Positions 51,724 through 60,383 of a stretch of DNA of 64,000 nt are shown piece after piece (within the stretch, counting starts at the first letter, position 1; every line of letters starts with the position of its first letter). Below the pieces are notes generated by a model. That model did not search any database. It was not told the DNA's origin and saw only the letters and a list, made by a program, of their open reading frames with translations. Origin of the DNA: Bradyrhizobium elkanii WSM2783. GTDB lineage: Bacteria > Pseudomonadota > Alphaproteobacteria > Rhizobiales > Xanthobacteraceae. Location: NCBI RefSeq assembly GCF_000472865.1, contig NZ_AXAP01000028.1, positions 1-64,000 of the forward strand, in the 5' to 3' direction. Position numbers and translations under genes: made by a program.

Positions 51724-52938
51724 TCAGCCGCTCGCTGCTGCCTTCTCCGCTTGCGAACCAGGGTTGATCGACAGTTTGCCGTAACGATCCCTGAACGCCT
51801 CGGTGTCGATCTCCTCGAGCTTGATCTCGCCGCTCATCACGCCCTGCTTCCATGCATCGTGCTCGGGATCGTGCTGGAACTCCGGCATCACTTCGCTGGC
51901 AAACAATTCGAGCGACTCGCAGATGTGGTCGTGGGTGTTCTTGCCGGCTTGATTGAGCAGGATCACCTGGTCGATGTGCGAGGTGCGGAAGCGGCGCAGC
52001 TTCCTGCGGATGGTTTCAGGCGATCCGATCAGACCGCCGCGCAGTGCGGCTTCCTGCGCTTCCGGATTGTCGCGCTTCCATTTGTTGTACTCGTCCCACA
52101 TGTTGACGGTGCCTGGCGCCGGCCGCTGCCGGTTTTGCGACGCGCCATAATAGCGCAGCGCGAACTGGAAGAAGGTGGCGCCGTCGGCGCGGGCGCGCGC
52201 TTCTTCATCCGTCTTGGCGCACATGAAGAACGACACCAGCGCCATGTTGGGATTGATCTGGTAGTCGGCGAGCTTCTTCAGCCGCTTGGTGATCGCGTTG
52301 TAATAGGCATGCACCCAGGCATGCGCCGCGTCCGCGCTGACGAACTGAAAGCCGAGCGCGCCGAAGCCATGCTGCCCGGCGCGCTCGATGGTCGGCAATT
52401 GCGAGCACGCCATCCAGAGCGGCGGATGCGGCTTCTGCACCGGCTTCGGCACCACGTTGCGCAAGGGGATATCGAAATATTTGCCGTGATGCTCGGTGCC
52501 GATCTTGGTGAACATCGGGAAGATCGCAGCGACCGCCTCTTCGAACACCTCCCGCTTGGTCTCCATATCGCGGCCGAACGGCGTCAATTCGGTGATCGAG
52601 GCGCTCTCGCCCATGCCGAATTCGCAGCGCCCGTTGCTGAGGAGATCGAGGACTGCGACCCGCTCTGCGACACGCGCGGGATGATTGGTCGTGAGCTGCA
52701 GGATGCCATGCCCGAGCCGGATGTTGCGGGTGCGCTGGCTTGCCGCAGCCAGGAACGATTCCGGCGCCGGCGAGTGCGAGTATTCTTCGAGGAAGTGATG
52801 TTCCACGACCCAGGCATAGTCGTAGCCGAGCCGATCGGCGGTCTCGAGCTGCGTCAATGCGTCCTGGTAAAGCTTGAACTCGTCGCCCTCGTTCCACGGA
52901 CGCGGCAGTTGCAGCTCGTAGAAGATGCCGAATTTCAT
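51724..52938 (-). CDS. LLM-class flavin-dependent monooxygenase
   Basis: 404 aa from ATG 52938 (MKFGIFYELQLPRPWNEGDE); the frame continues upstream to 53109, but that part has no family likeness. The luciferase-like fold is shown by GYDYAWVVEHHFLEEYSHSP, LDLLSNGRCEFGMGESASIT and the C-terminal GSPETIRRKLRRFRTSHIDQ. Such enzymes need FMNH2, and the reductase at 46.0 kb could serve it. It is separated from the ssu operon by 371 bp on the same strand, upstream of it. The substrate is unknown. Confidence 0.82.
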   Translation of the reverse strand: MKFGIFYELQLPRPWNEGDEFKLYQDALTQLETADRLGYDYAWVVEHHFLEEYSHSPAPESFLAAASQRTRNIRLGHGILQLTTNHPARVAERVAVLDLLSNGRCEFGMGESASITELTPFGRDMETKREVFEEAVAAIFPMFTKIGTEHHGKYFDIPLRNVVPKPVQKPHPPLWMACSQLPTIERAGQHGFGALGFQFVSADAAHAWVHAYYNAITKRLKKLADYQINPNMALVSFFMCAKTDEEARARADGATFFQFALRYYGASQNRQRPAPGTVNMWDEYNKWKRDNPEAQEAALRGGLIGSPETIRRKLRRFRTSHIDQVILLNQAGKNTHDHICESLELFASEVMPEFQHDPEHDAWKQGVMSGEIKLEEIDTEAFRDRYGKLSINPGSQAEKAAASG

Positions 52939-53108
52939 GGCGTCGCTCCCGTACGTCTTGTTTGTTTGGTGCAGTGTATTGCCGGGGCGCGCGAAGTCCA
53001 GCCTTTGCCAATTCCGGATGGCGGAAGACGCGCGCTGCAACCAAACAGTAACCTTGCGGGTAGCGGCGCCGCCGAATCCGCTTCGAGCTAATATAGTTTT
53101 GGCGCGCA

Positions 53109-53122
53109 TTGATTTAGATCAG
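53109..53122 (+). promoter_or_regulatory. FixK/FNR-type box upstream of napE
   Basis: TTGATTTAGATCAG fits the FixK/FNR pattern TTGAY-N4-RTCAA except for the last base. It is about 86 bp before the napE start, leaving room for a promoter about 41 bp downstream of the box centre. FixK2 control of napEDABC is known in Bradyrhizobium. Confidence 0.7.
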
Positions 53123-53207
53123 TGCTAAAGTATCCCAGCGACGTTACTTTTTATCGGAAGGCAACGAGGCCTTCCCCCACACAATCCAAATCGAATCGAG
53201 ACGACGT

Positions 53208-53393
53208 ATGTCGGCAACCAGCGACGATGCGAGCGCGAGGCCGCGCCGTAGGCGCATGGAGATCTTCGCATTTCTTTTTCTCACGGCAGTTGTGATGCCC
53301 GCTTTGGCCGTGGCCACGGTGGGCAGCTACGGACTTGCTGTGTGGATCTATCAGATGATCGCGGGCCCACCGGGCCCTCCCCCGCCACATTGA
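53208..53393 (+). CDS. napE: periplasmic nitrate reductase component NapE
   Basis: A 61-aa single-span membrane protein. The basic stretch RPRRRRMEIFAFLFLTAVVM leads into the hydrophobic segment, which continues to YGLAVWIYQMIAGPPGPPPP. This matches NapE of alphaproteobacteria in length and in the GSYGLAVWI motif. Its role in nitrate reduction is not settled. It is first in the nap operon, 28 bp before napD. Confidence 0.87.
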   Translation: MSATSDDASARPRRRRMEIFAFLFLTAVVMPALAVATVGSYGLAVWIYQMIAGPPGPPPPH

Positions 53394-53421
53394 TCAGCCG
53401 ATTTCTCAAGGAACACCCGAC

Positions 53422-53748
53422 ATGATCAGAGCTCAGACCACCATCGACCGCCGAGCGCTCATCACGGGCCGCGTCCTGCAGGCCGAGCCTGTCGTGCCGC
53501 CGCCCGGCGGCGAGATCGCCAGCATCCTCGTGCAAACCCGGCCTGAGCGGCTCGATGCCACCGAAGCTGCGATCACGGCACTGCGCGGCTGCGAGATTTA
53601 CGGCCGCGATGAGAAGGGAAAGCTCGTGGTCGTCGTGGATGCGCCCGACGCAAGCTCGCTCGGCGCGACCCTCAACACGATTTCCGCGCTGCCCAACGTC
53701 TATTCCGCCTCGCTCGTGTTCCACGCCGTCGACGCCGATAACGTGTGA
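53422..53748 (+). CDS. napD: NapA maturation chaperone NapD
   Basis: A 108-aa ferredoxin-fold chaperone. After a short N-terminus (TIDRRALITGRVLQAEP), the domain shows IASILVQTRPERLDATEAAI and ISALPNVYSASLVFHAVDAD. NapD binds the Tat signal of NapA and guards cofactor loading in the cytoplasm. napA follows after 43 bp. Confidence 0.88.
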   Translation: MIRAQTTIDRRALITGRVLQAEPVVPPPGGEIASILVQTRPERLDATEAAITALRGCEIYGRDEKGKLVVVVDAPDASSLGATLNTISALPNVYSASLVFHAVDADNV

Positions 53749-53791
53749 TGACACGTGATCGGCCGCCCCTTGATGAAGGGAAGGAAATGCC

Positions 53792-56305
53792 ATGACCGCC
53801 CCCAAGCTGGATCGCCGCCAGGTCCTGAAACTGGAAGCCGCCGCGATGGCGGCGCTCGCCGGAGGCATGCCGGTTGCGGCAGGTGCCGCCAACCTCGTCA
53901 CCGAACGCGCCGAGAGCGAAATGAAGTGGGACAAGGCGCCGTGCCGCTTCTGCGGCACCGGCTGCAGCGTGATGGTCGCGACCAAGGACAACCGCGTCGT
54001 CGCCACCCACGGCGACATCAAGTCGGAAGTCAACCGCGGCCTGAACTGCGTCAAGGGCTATTTCCTCTCCAAGATCATGTACGGCCATGATCGCCTGACC
54101 AAGCCTTTGCTGCGCAAGAAGGACGGCAAGTACGACAAGAACGGCGATTTCACCGAAGTGTCATGGAACGAGGCCTTCGATGTGATGACGGAGAAGTTCA
54201 AGGCCGCGCTGAAGAAGCGCGGGCCGAGCGGCATCGGCATGTTCGGCTCCGGCCAGTGGACGATCTTCGAAGGCTACGCGGCATCAAAGCTGTTCAAGGC
54301 CGGCTTCCGCTCCAACAACATCGATCCCAATGCGCGGCATTGCATGGCCTCCACCGCCGTCGGCTTCATGCGCACTTTCGGCATTGACGAGCCGATGGGC
54401 TGTTATGACGACATCGAGGCCACTGATGCCTTCGTGCTGTGGGGCTCGAACATGGCGGAGATGCACCCGATCCTGTGGACCCGGGTCGCCGACCGCCGCC
54501 TCTCGGCGCCGCATGTGCGCGTTGCCGTGCTTTCGACCTTCGAGCACCGCTCGTTCGATCTCGCCGACATCGGCCTCGTGTTCAAGCCGCAGACTGACCT
54601 CTATCTGCTCAACGCGATCGCCAACCACATCGTCAAGACCGGACGGGTCAACAAGGATTTCGTCGACAAGCACACGCTGTTCAAGCGCGGCCAGACCGAT
54701 ATCGGCTACGGCCTGCGGCCCGACCACCCGCTGGAGAAGAAGGCGACCGGCCGCGCCAAGGCGGGCGATGCCCAGGACATGACTTATGACGAATACGTCA
54801 AGTTCGTCTCCGACTACACGCTGGAGAAAGCGGCCGACATGGCCGGCGTCCCGCTCAGCCGGCTGCAGGCACTCGCCGAGCTCTATGCCGATCCGAAGGT
54901 CAAGGTCACGAGCTTCTGGACCATGGGCTTCAACCAGCACACCCGCGGCGTCTGGTGCAACAACCTCGTCTACAACATCCACCTCCTGACCGGAAAAATC
55001 TCCGAGCCCGGCAACAGCCCGTTCTCGCTGACCGGCCAGCCATCGGCCTGCGGCACCGCGCGCGAGGTCGGCACCTTCTCGCACCGCCTGCCGGCCGACA
55101 TGGTCGTGACCAACAAGGAGCATCGCGCCAAGGCCGAGCACATCTGGAAGCTTCCGGAAGGCACCATTCCCGACAAGCCCGGCTATCATGCCGTGCTGCA
55201 GAACCGAATGCTGAAGGACGGGCTGCTCAACGCCTACTGGATCCAGGTCAACAACAACCTGCAGGCCGCCGCCAACGGCAACGAGGAGACCTATCCCGGC
55301 TACCGCAACCCCGAGAATTTCATCGTGGTGTCGGACGCCTATCCGACCGTGACGGCGCTGGCCGCCGACCTCATCCTGCCGACGGCGATGTGGGTCGAGA
55401 AGGAAGGCGCCTATGGCAACGCCGAACGCCGCACCCATACCTGGCACCAACTGGTGTCGGCGCCGGGCGAGGCGCGCTCCGACCTCTGGCAGCTCATGGA
55501 GTTCTCCAAACGCTTCAAGGTCGAGGAGGTCTGGCCGGAAGAGTTGATCGCGAAGATGCCGGAGTATCGCGGCAAGACGCTGTTCGACGTCCTCTACCGC
55601 AACGGCCAGGTCGACAAGTTCCCGGTCACCGACATCGAGGCCGGCTACGCCAATGACGAGTCGAAGGCGTTCGGCTTCTACGTCCACAAAGGCCTGTTCG
55701 AGGAATATGCCTCGTTCGGCCGCGGCCACGGCCACGACCTCGCGCCGTACGACACCTATCACGAGGTGCGCGGATTGCGCTGGCCTGTCGTCAACGGCCA
55801 GGAGACCCGCTGGCGCTTCCGCGAGGGGCTCGACCCCTACGTCCAGCAGGGCACCGGCGTTCAGTTCTATGGCTTCCCCGACGGCAAGGCGCGAATCTTC
55901 GCACTGCCCTACGAGCCGCCGGCGGAATCGCCCGACAAGGACTTTCCGTTCTGGCTCTCGACCGGCCGCGTGCTGGAGCATTGGCACTCCGGCACCATGA
56001 CCCGCCGCGTTCCCGAACTCTACCGGGCATTTCCTGAAGCCGTCTGCTTCATGCACCCCGACGACGCCGCTGATCTGAAGCTGCGCCGCGGCGACGAGGT
56101 CAGGGTGGAATCCCGCCGCGGTTTCATCCGCGTCCGGCTGGAGACCCGCGGTCGCGACAAGCCGCCGCGCGGCCTGGTGTTCGTGCCCTGGTTCGATGAA
56201 TCCAAGCTCATCAACAAGGTGACGCTGGATGCGACCGATCCGATTTCGCTGCAGACCGACTACAAGAAATGCGCCGTGCGCATCGAGAAGGTGACGACGA
56301 CATGA
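53792..56305 (+). CDS. napA: periplasmic nitrate reductase catalytic subunit NapA
   Basis: An 837-aa molybdoprotein. The Tat signal has the motif LDRRQVLKLE. The [4Fe-4S] ligands are in APCRFCGTGCSVMV and the later RGLNCVKGY. The Mo-ligating Cys is in NARHCMASTAVGFMRTFG. The C-terminal domain ends with the cofactor-binding VPWFDESKLINKVTLDATDP. NapA reduces nitrate to nitrite in the periplasm using electrons from NapC/NapB. Length is typical. The stop overlaps the napB start (ATGA). Confidence 0.97.
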   Translation: MTAPKLDRRQVLKLEAAAMAALAGGMPVAAGAANLVTERAESEMKWDKAPCRFCGTGCSVMVATKDNRVVATHGDIKSEVNRGLNCVKGYFLSKIMYGHDRLTKPLLRKKDGKYDKNGDFTEVSWNEAFDVMTEKFKAALKKRGPSGIGMFGSGQWTIFEGYAASKLFKAGFRSNNIDPNARHCMASTAVGFMRTFGIDEPMGCYDDIEATDAFVLWGSNMAEMHPILWTRVADRRLSAPHVRVAVLSTFEHRSFDLADIGLVFKPQTDLYLLNAIANHIVKTGRVNKDFVDKHTLFKRGQTDIGYGLRPDHPLEKKATGRAKAGDAQDMTYDEYVKFVSDYTLEKAADMAGVPLSRLQALAELYADPKVKVTSFWTMGFNQHTRGVWCNNLVYNIHLLTGKISEPGNSPFSLTGQPSACGTAREVGTFSHRLPADMVVTNKEHRAKAEHIWKLPEGTIPDKPGYHAVLQNRMLKDGLLNAYWIQVNNNLQAAANGNEETYPGYRNPENFIVVSDAYPTVTALAADLILPTAMWVEKEGAYGNAERRTHTWHQLVSAPGEARSDLWQLMEFSKRFKVEEVWPEELIAKMPEYRGKTLFDVLYRNGQVDKFPVTDIEAGYANDESKAFGFYVHKGLFEEYASFGRGHGHDLAPYDTYHEVRGLRWPVVNGQETRWRFREGLDPYVQQGTGVQFYGFPDGKARIFALPYEPPAESPDKDFPFWLSTGRVLEHWHSGTMTRRVPELYRAFPEAVCFMHPDDAADLKLRRGDEVRVESRRGFIRVRLETRGRDKPPRGLVFVPWFDESKLINKVTLDATDPISLQTDYKKCAVRIEKVTTT

Positions 56306-56772
56306 TCGGAAAGTCCGCCATCGTTGTTCTTGCCATTGCGCTTGTCGCCGCTTCAAGCTCGCTGCTCGCGCAAGGCGTCACGTCCGGCCTGCGCGGTCCC
56401 GCCCCGCTCAACGAGGAGGGACCGGCGCCGCCGATGACGCCGATGCGCAACACCGCTGAACGGGAGATCCGCAACTACCCGGAGCAGCCGCCGGTGATCC
56501 CGCATTCGATCGACGGCTACCAGGTCGATATGAACGGCAACAAATGCCTGTCCTGCCATGCCCGCGCCCGCACCGGCGAATCGCAGGCGCCGATGGTGAG
56601 CATCACCCATTTCATGGACCGCGACGGCCAGTTCCTCGCCTCGGTATCGCCGCGTCGGTACTTCTGCACGGAATGTCACGTTCCGCAGAACGTCACGACG
56701 CCGCCGGTGACCAATGATTTCGTCGACATCGACACCATCCTGAATCGCCCAGCACCCGGTGGCCACCGATGA
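56302..56772 (+). CDS. napB: diheme cytochrome c NapB
   Basis: A 156-aa exported cytochrome. Its signal peptide is MIGKSAIVVLAIALVAASSS with cleavage near LLAQG. Two heme motifs are present, CLSCH and CTECH. SRTMAP-type features of NapB are seen in PPVIPHSIDGYQVDMNGNKC. It passes electrons to NapA. I start it at the ATG overlapping the napA stop. It overlaps napC by 4 nt. Confidence 0.93.
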   Translation: MIGKSAIVVLAIALVAASSSLLAQGVTSGLRGPAPLNEEGPAPPMTPMRNTAEREIRNYPEQPPVIPHSIDGYQVDMNGNKCLSCHARARTGESQAPMVSITHFMDRDGQFLASVSPRRYFCTECHVPQNVTTPPVTNDFVDIDTILNRPAPGGHR

Positions 56773-57407
56773 GCGACGTCGACAAGGCGCCGCCAGGCCA
56801 AGGCTGGTTTGCGCGGCCGTGGCGTTTTGCCCTCGAACTGTGGGACGTGCTGATCCGGCCGAGCTCGGTGTTCGGGCTCGGCGTCTTGGTGCTTGCCGGT
56901 TTCGTCGCCGGCGTGATCTTCTGGGGCGGCTTCAACACCGCACTGGAACTGACCAACACCGAAAAATTCTGCACCGGCTGTCACGAGATGCGTGACAACG
57001 TCTTTGCCGAATTGAAGTCCACCATCCACTTCACCAACCGCTCCGGCGTGCGCGCGACCTGCCCGGACTGCCACGTCCCGCACAACTGGACCGACAAGAT
57101 CGCCCGCAAGATGCAGGCCTCCAAGGAAGTCTGGGGCCATCTTTTCGGCAGCATCGACACCCGCGACAAGTTCGTCGACAATCGGCTCGAGCTCGCGCTG
57201 CATGAATGGGCGCGGTTCAAGGCCAATGATTCGCTCGAATGCCGCAACTGCCACAGCGCGCAATCGATGGACATCACCAAGCAGTCGCCGCGGGCGAGCG
57301 TGGCGCATCAGCGCTTCCTGTTCACGGGCGAGAAGACCTGTATCGACTGCCACAAGGGTATCGCTCACCACCTGCCGGATATGCGCGGCGTTCCCGGCTG
57401 GCAATAG
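56769..57407 (+). CDS. napC: tetraheme membrane cytochrome c NapC
   Basis: A 212-aa NapC/NirT protein. A single N-terminal anchor (SVFGLGVLVLAGFVAGVIFW) is followed by four CxxCH motifs: CTGCH, CPDCH, CRNCH and CIDCH. It oxidises quinol at the membrane and feeds NapB and NapA. It ends the operon; no napF, G or H is present. Confidence 0.94.
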   Translation: MSDVDKAPPGQGWFARPWRFALELWDVLIRPSSVFGLGVLVLAGFVAGVIFWGGFNTALELTNTEKFCTGCHEMRDNVFAELKSTIHFTNRSGVRATCPDCHVPHNWTDKIARKMQASKEVWGHLFGSIDTRDKFVDNRLELALHEWARFKANDSLECRNCHSAQSMDITKQSPRASVAHQRFLFTGEKTCIDCHKGIAHHLPDMRGVPGWQ

Positions 57408-57531
57408 GCTTGGGTATCTTTGGGTATCCTGGGGCGGCCGGCCGGCACCTTGCGCCGGCAGCCTGAATGGCTAGGTTGAGGGGCTGAGTCGGCGGGCGAT
57501 CGCCCGCTTGTCCTCTCCTCCGCCGAGACCC

Positions 57532-58641
57532 ATGACCACCTTTACGCCGCATCAGGATTCCGCGCTACAAGCCGTCGCCGACTGGCTCAAGGCAAAACCC
57601 GGCCGGAACGGCACGCCGCCGATTTTCCGCCTGTTCGGCTATGCCGGCACCGGCAAGACCACGCTCGCACGCCACATCGCTGAAGGCGTCGATGGCGAGG
57701 TCAAGTTCGCGGCGTTCACCGGCAAGGCGGCGCTGGTGATGCGCAACAAGGGCTGCGAGAGCGCCTCCACGATCCATTCGCTGATCTACCGCGCCCGCGA
57801 ATCCGGCGTCGAGCAGCCGACATTCGAATTGTGGGACGACGCGCCGGCATCGAAAGCCAAGCTGATCGTGATCGACGAATGCTCGATGGTGGATGCCGAG
57901 CTCGGCCGCGACCTGATGTCGTTCGACTGTCCACTGCTCGTGCTCGGCGATCCCGCGCAGCTTCCGCCGATCCAGGGCGCCGGCTTCTTCACCAATGCCG
58001 AGCCCGACGCGATGCTGACCGAGGTGCATCGCCAGGCGCAGGACGATCCGATCGTGCGGATGTCGATGGACATCCGCGAAGGCCGCGAGCTCGAGATCGG
58101 CCGCCATGGCGAGAGCGAGGTGGTGCCGCGCAACGAGCTCGATCCCGAGCGCGTCATGAACGCCGACCAGGTGCTGGTCGGCCGCAACAACACCCGCCGC
58201 GCCTACAACATGCGGATGCGACAGCGGCAGAACATCGAGGATCCCTTGCCGGTCGCCGGCGACAAGCTGGTCTGCCTGCGCAACAACCGCAAGAAGGGCC
58301 TGTTCAACGGCGGCCTGTGGCGGGTGAAAGCGCGCGCACAATCGAAATCCAAGATCATCACCATGCGCGTGATGCCGGACGAGGATTTCGGCCACAAGGT
58401 CACCAAGGTCTCCGTGCGCGGCGAATGCTTCGGCGGCGCCATCGAGAGCATCCCATGGGAACAGCGCAAGCCCTACGACGAATTCGACTACGGCTATGTG
58501 CTCACCGTGCACAAGTCACAGGGCTCGCAATGGGACGACGTCGTGCTGTTCGACGAAAGTTTTGCGTTCCAGGACAGCCGCGCGAGGTGGCTGTACACGG
58601 GGATCACGCGCGCGGCGAAGCGATTGAGCGTGGTGGTGTAA
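57532..58641 (+). CDS. RecD/Dda-like ATP-dependent DNA helicase (SF1)
   Basis: 369 aa from ATG 57532; an upstream TTG at 57508 is possible. Helicase motif I is FGYAGTGKTTLARHI, motif II is LIVIDECSMVD, motif III is VLGDPAQLPPIQG, and the C-terminal motifs are TVHKSQGSQWDDVVLF and YTGITRAAKRLSVVV. This is a short superfamily 1B helicase without RecD2's N-terminal extension, similar in design to phage T4 Dda. It stands alone between nap and msrA. The specific cellular role is not known. Confidence 0.85.
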   Translation: MTTFTPHQDSALQAVADWLKAKPGRNGTPPIFRLFGYAGTGKTTLARHIAEGVDGEVKFAAFTGKAALVMRNKGCESASTIHSLIYRARESGVEQPTFELWDDAPASKAKLIVIDECSMVDAELGRDLMSFDCPLLVLGDPAQLPPIQGAGFFTNAEPDAMLTEVHRQAQDDPIVRMSMDIREGRELEIGRHGESEVVPRNELDPERVMNADQVLVGRNNTRRAYNMRMRQRQNIEDPLPVAGDKLVCLRNNRKKGLFNGGLWRVKARAQSKSKIITMRVMPDEDFGHKVTKVSVRGECFGGAIESIPWEQRKPYDEFDYGYVLTVHKSQGSQWDDVVLFDESFAFQDSRARWLYTGITRAAKRLSVVV

Positions 58642-58993
58642 GGCCACGGGCGAGATCCGGGCCTCATGGTTCGAGACGGCGCTTGGCGCCTCCTCACCAT
58701 GAGGGTTTGGCAGTTGCCCGAGGGCGGGTGGATAAGCGCCTGCAGCTCCGTCTCCGAGCGACCACACTTCCCCTCATCCTGAGGAGCGCGCAGCGCGTCT
58801 CGAAGGATGAGGCCACCGGCGGTGCCTCTTGCATCCGCGCCGCGCCGCCCAGGTTCACGGACTCGTGTCCATCCGGCCGTAACACCCCCCTCCCCAGCCC
58901 GTATCTTCGGCATCCAGGGGAAGACCGCCCGATTTCCGAAACCCGGCTTCCGTTCTAGACTGGCTCCAGGCCCTCCCATCCAAAGAGGAAACC
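58642..58993. repeat. intergenic region with two palindromic repeats
   Basis: Two elements of one family lie in this gap. The first, at 58662-58704, runs CCTCATGGTTCGAGACGGCG to CACCATGAGG. The second, at 58772-58812, runs CCTCATCCTGAGGAGCGCG to GGATGAGG. Both are hairpins of a type I know from many Bradyrhizobium intergenic spaces. The remaining sequence precedes msrA, with AGAGGAAACC as its ribosome binding site (near 58984). No gene is visible. Confidence 0.75.
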
Positions 58994-59713
58994 ATGTCCA
59001 ATCGCCCGTTCCGCCGCCTGTCGCTCTGCGCTGCCGCCCTCGGCGCGCTGGCCATCGCCGCACTTGCCGCAGCCCCCTCGCGGGCGGCTGAAGACGCCGT
59101 GATCATTCCCGTCCCGACGCTCGACGCAAAGGCCACCGATGGCATCCAGACCGCGGTGCTCGCGGGCGGCTGCTTCTGGGGCGTACAGGGCGTGTTCCAG
59201 CACACCGCTGGCGTCGTCAGCGCGGTGTCCGGCTATGCCGGCGGCAACAAGGCGACCGCTGACTACAACATGGTCTCCACCGGCACGACCGGACACGCGG
59301 AATCCGTCGAGATCAAGTACAACCCGAAGCAGGTTTCCTACGGCAAGCTCCTGCAGATCTTCTTCTCGGTCGTGCACGACCCGACGCAGTTGAATCGCCA
59401 GGGTCCGGACACCGGCACGCAATACCGCTCGGCGATCTTCGCCACCAGCGACGATCAGAAGAAGGTGGCGGAGGCCTATATCGCCCAGCTCAACGCCGCC
59501 AAGGTCTACAAGAAACCGATCGTGACCAAGGTCGGGCCGCTCGAGGGGTTCTATCCCGCGGAGGCCTATCACCAGGACTACCTGACGCTGCACCCCAACC
59601 AACCCTATATTGCGTATAACGACATCCCGAAGGTCGAGAACCTGAAGAAGATCTTCGCGGAGAACTACATCGAGAAGCCGACACTGGTCGGGAACACCAA
59701 GGTCACGAATTGA
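58994..59713 (+). CDS. msrA: exported peptide-methionine (S)-S-oxide reductase MsrA
   Basis: A 239-aa protein. The first 32 residues (RRLSLCAAALGALAIAALAA, then APSRAAED) form a Sec signal peptide, so this MsrA should act in the periplasm. The catalytic motif is GGCFWGVQGVFQHTAGV. Others are GYAGGNKATADYNMVSTGTT, HDPTQLNRQGPDTGTQYRSA and AEAYHQDYL. It repairs methionine-S-sulfoxide. msrB follows after a palindromic repeat. Confidence 0.93.
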   Translation: MSNRPFRRLSLCAAALGALAIAALAAAPSRAAEDAVIIPVPTLDAKATDGIQTAVLAGGCFWGVQGVFQHTAGVVSAVSGYAGGNKATADYNMVSTGTTGHAESVEIKYNPKQVSYGKLLQIFFSVVHDPTQLNRQGPDTGTQYRSAIFATSDDQKKVAEAYIAQLNAAKVYKKPIVTKVGPLEGFYPAEAYHQDYLTLHPNQPYIAYNDIPKVENLKKIFAENYIEKPTLVGNTKVTN

Positions 59714-59726
59714 CGGAATAGTTTCC

Positions 59727-59838
59727 GTCATTGCGAGCGAAGCGAAACAATCCACCTCTCCGCATGTTGCGGCATGGATTGCTTCGCGGAGCCTGTCATC
59801 GGGCGGCGCTTCGCGCCGACCCGGTGGCTCGCAATGAT
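59727..59838. repeat. palindromic repeat (GTCATTGCGAGCG family) between msrA and msrB
   Basis: Same family as 45545-45629: GTCATTGCGAGCGAAGCG, CAATCCA and ATGGATTGCTTCG are shared. A TGTCATCGGGCGGCGCTTCGC block, also seen at 51650-51670, is inserted in the right half, making a composite element. Confidence 0.8.
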
Positions 59839-59856
59839 GCAAAGAAAGGAGCTTTC

Positions 59857-60267
59857 ATGTCCGACACCAAGACCCCAGACAAGGTCGTCAAGAGCGATGC
59901 CGAATGGCGCAAGGAATTGACGCCGATGCAATATGCGGTGCTGCGCGAGAAGGCGACCGAGCGTCCCTTCACCGGCGAATACGAGCACGATCAGCGCAAG
60001 GGCACCTATGTCTGCGCCGGCTGCGGCCAGACGCTGTTCGAGTCCGACGCCAAGTTCGATTCGGGCTGCGGCTGGCCGAGCTTCACGCAGCCGGCGGCGG
60101 AAAGCCATGTCGACGAGGAGACTGACCTCAGCCACGGCATGGTCCGCACCGAGGTACTGTGCTCGAAATGCAGCGGCCATCTCGGCCACGTCTTCCCCGA
60201 CGGCCCCGGCCCGACCGGCCTGCGCTACTGTATCAACTCGGCAGCGCTGAAGCTGCAGCCGAAGTAA
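59857..60267 (+). CDS. msrB: peptide-methionine (R)-S-oxide reductase MsrB
   Basis: 136 aa from ATG 59857, with AAAGGAG upstream. Zinc ligands are CAGCG and CSKCSGHLGH. Catalytic elements are SGCGWPSF and the terminal GLRYCINSAALKL containing the active Cys. There is no signal peptide, so it should be cytoplasmic, unlike the neighbouring MsrA. The frame extends upstream into the repeat but lacks family likeness there. Confidence 0.94.
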   Translation: MSDTKTPDKVVKSDAEWRKELTPMQYAVLREKATERPFTGEYEHDQRKGTYVCAGCGQTLFESDAKFDSGCGWPSFTQPAAESHVDEETDLSHGMVRTEVLCSKCSGHLGHVFPDGPGPTGLRYCINSAALKLQPK

Positions 60268-60275
60268 TCTGCTCT

Positions 60276-60364
60276 CGTCATGGCCGGGCTTGTCCCGGCC
60301 ATCCACGAAGATACTTGCTCGAGCAACAAAGACGTGGATGCCCGGGACAAGCCCGGGCATGACG
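60276..60364. repeat. long palindrome (CGTCATGGCCGGGC ... GCCCGGGCATGACG)
   Basis: Outer arms CGTCATG-CCGGGC/GCCCGGGCATGACG and inner arms GGCCATCCACG/CGTGGATGCC are each hairpins in their own right. It sits between the convergent msrB and the reductase gene and is another frequent Bradyrhizobium element; it may also act as a bidirectional terminator. Confidence 0.8.
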
Positions 60365-60383
60365 GCAGTATACCGAGGGTAGG

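Noticed and set aside
54284..56356. 690-codon minus-strand open frame opposite napA
   Set aside because: It is a shadow of napA, which has all cofactor motifs; the antisense product has no recognisable domain.
57441..57459. GCCGGC-N7-GCCGGC hairpin after napC as terminator
   Set aside because: The stem is only 6 bp and no T-tract follows, so I do not call it a terminator.
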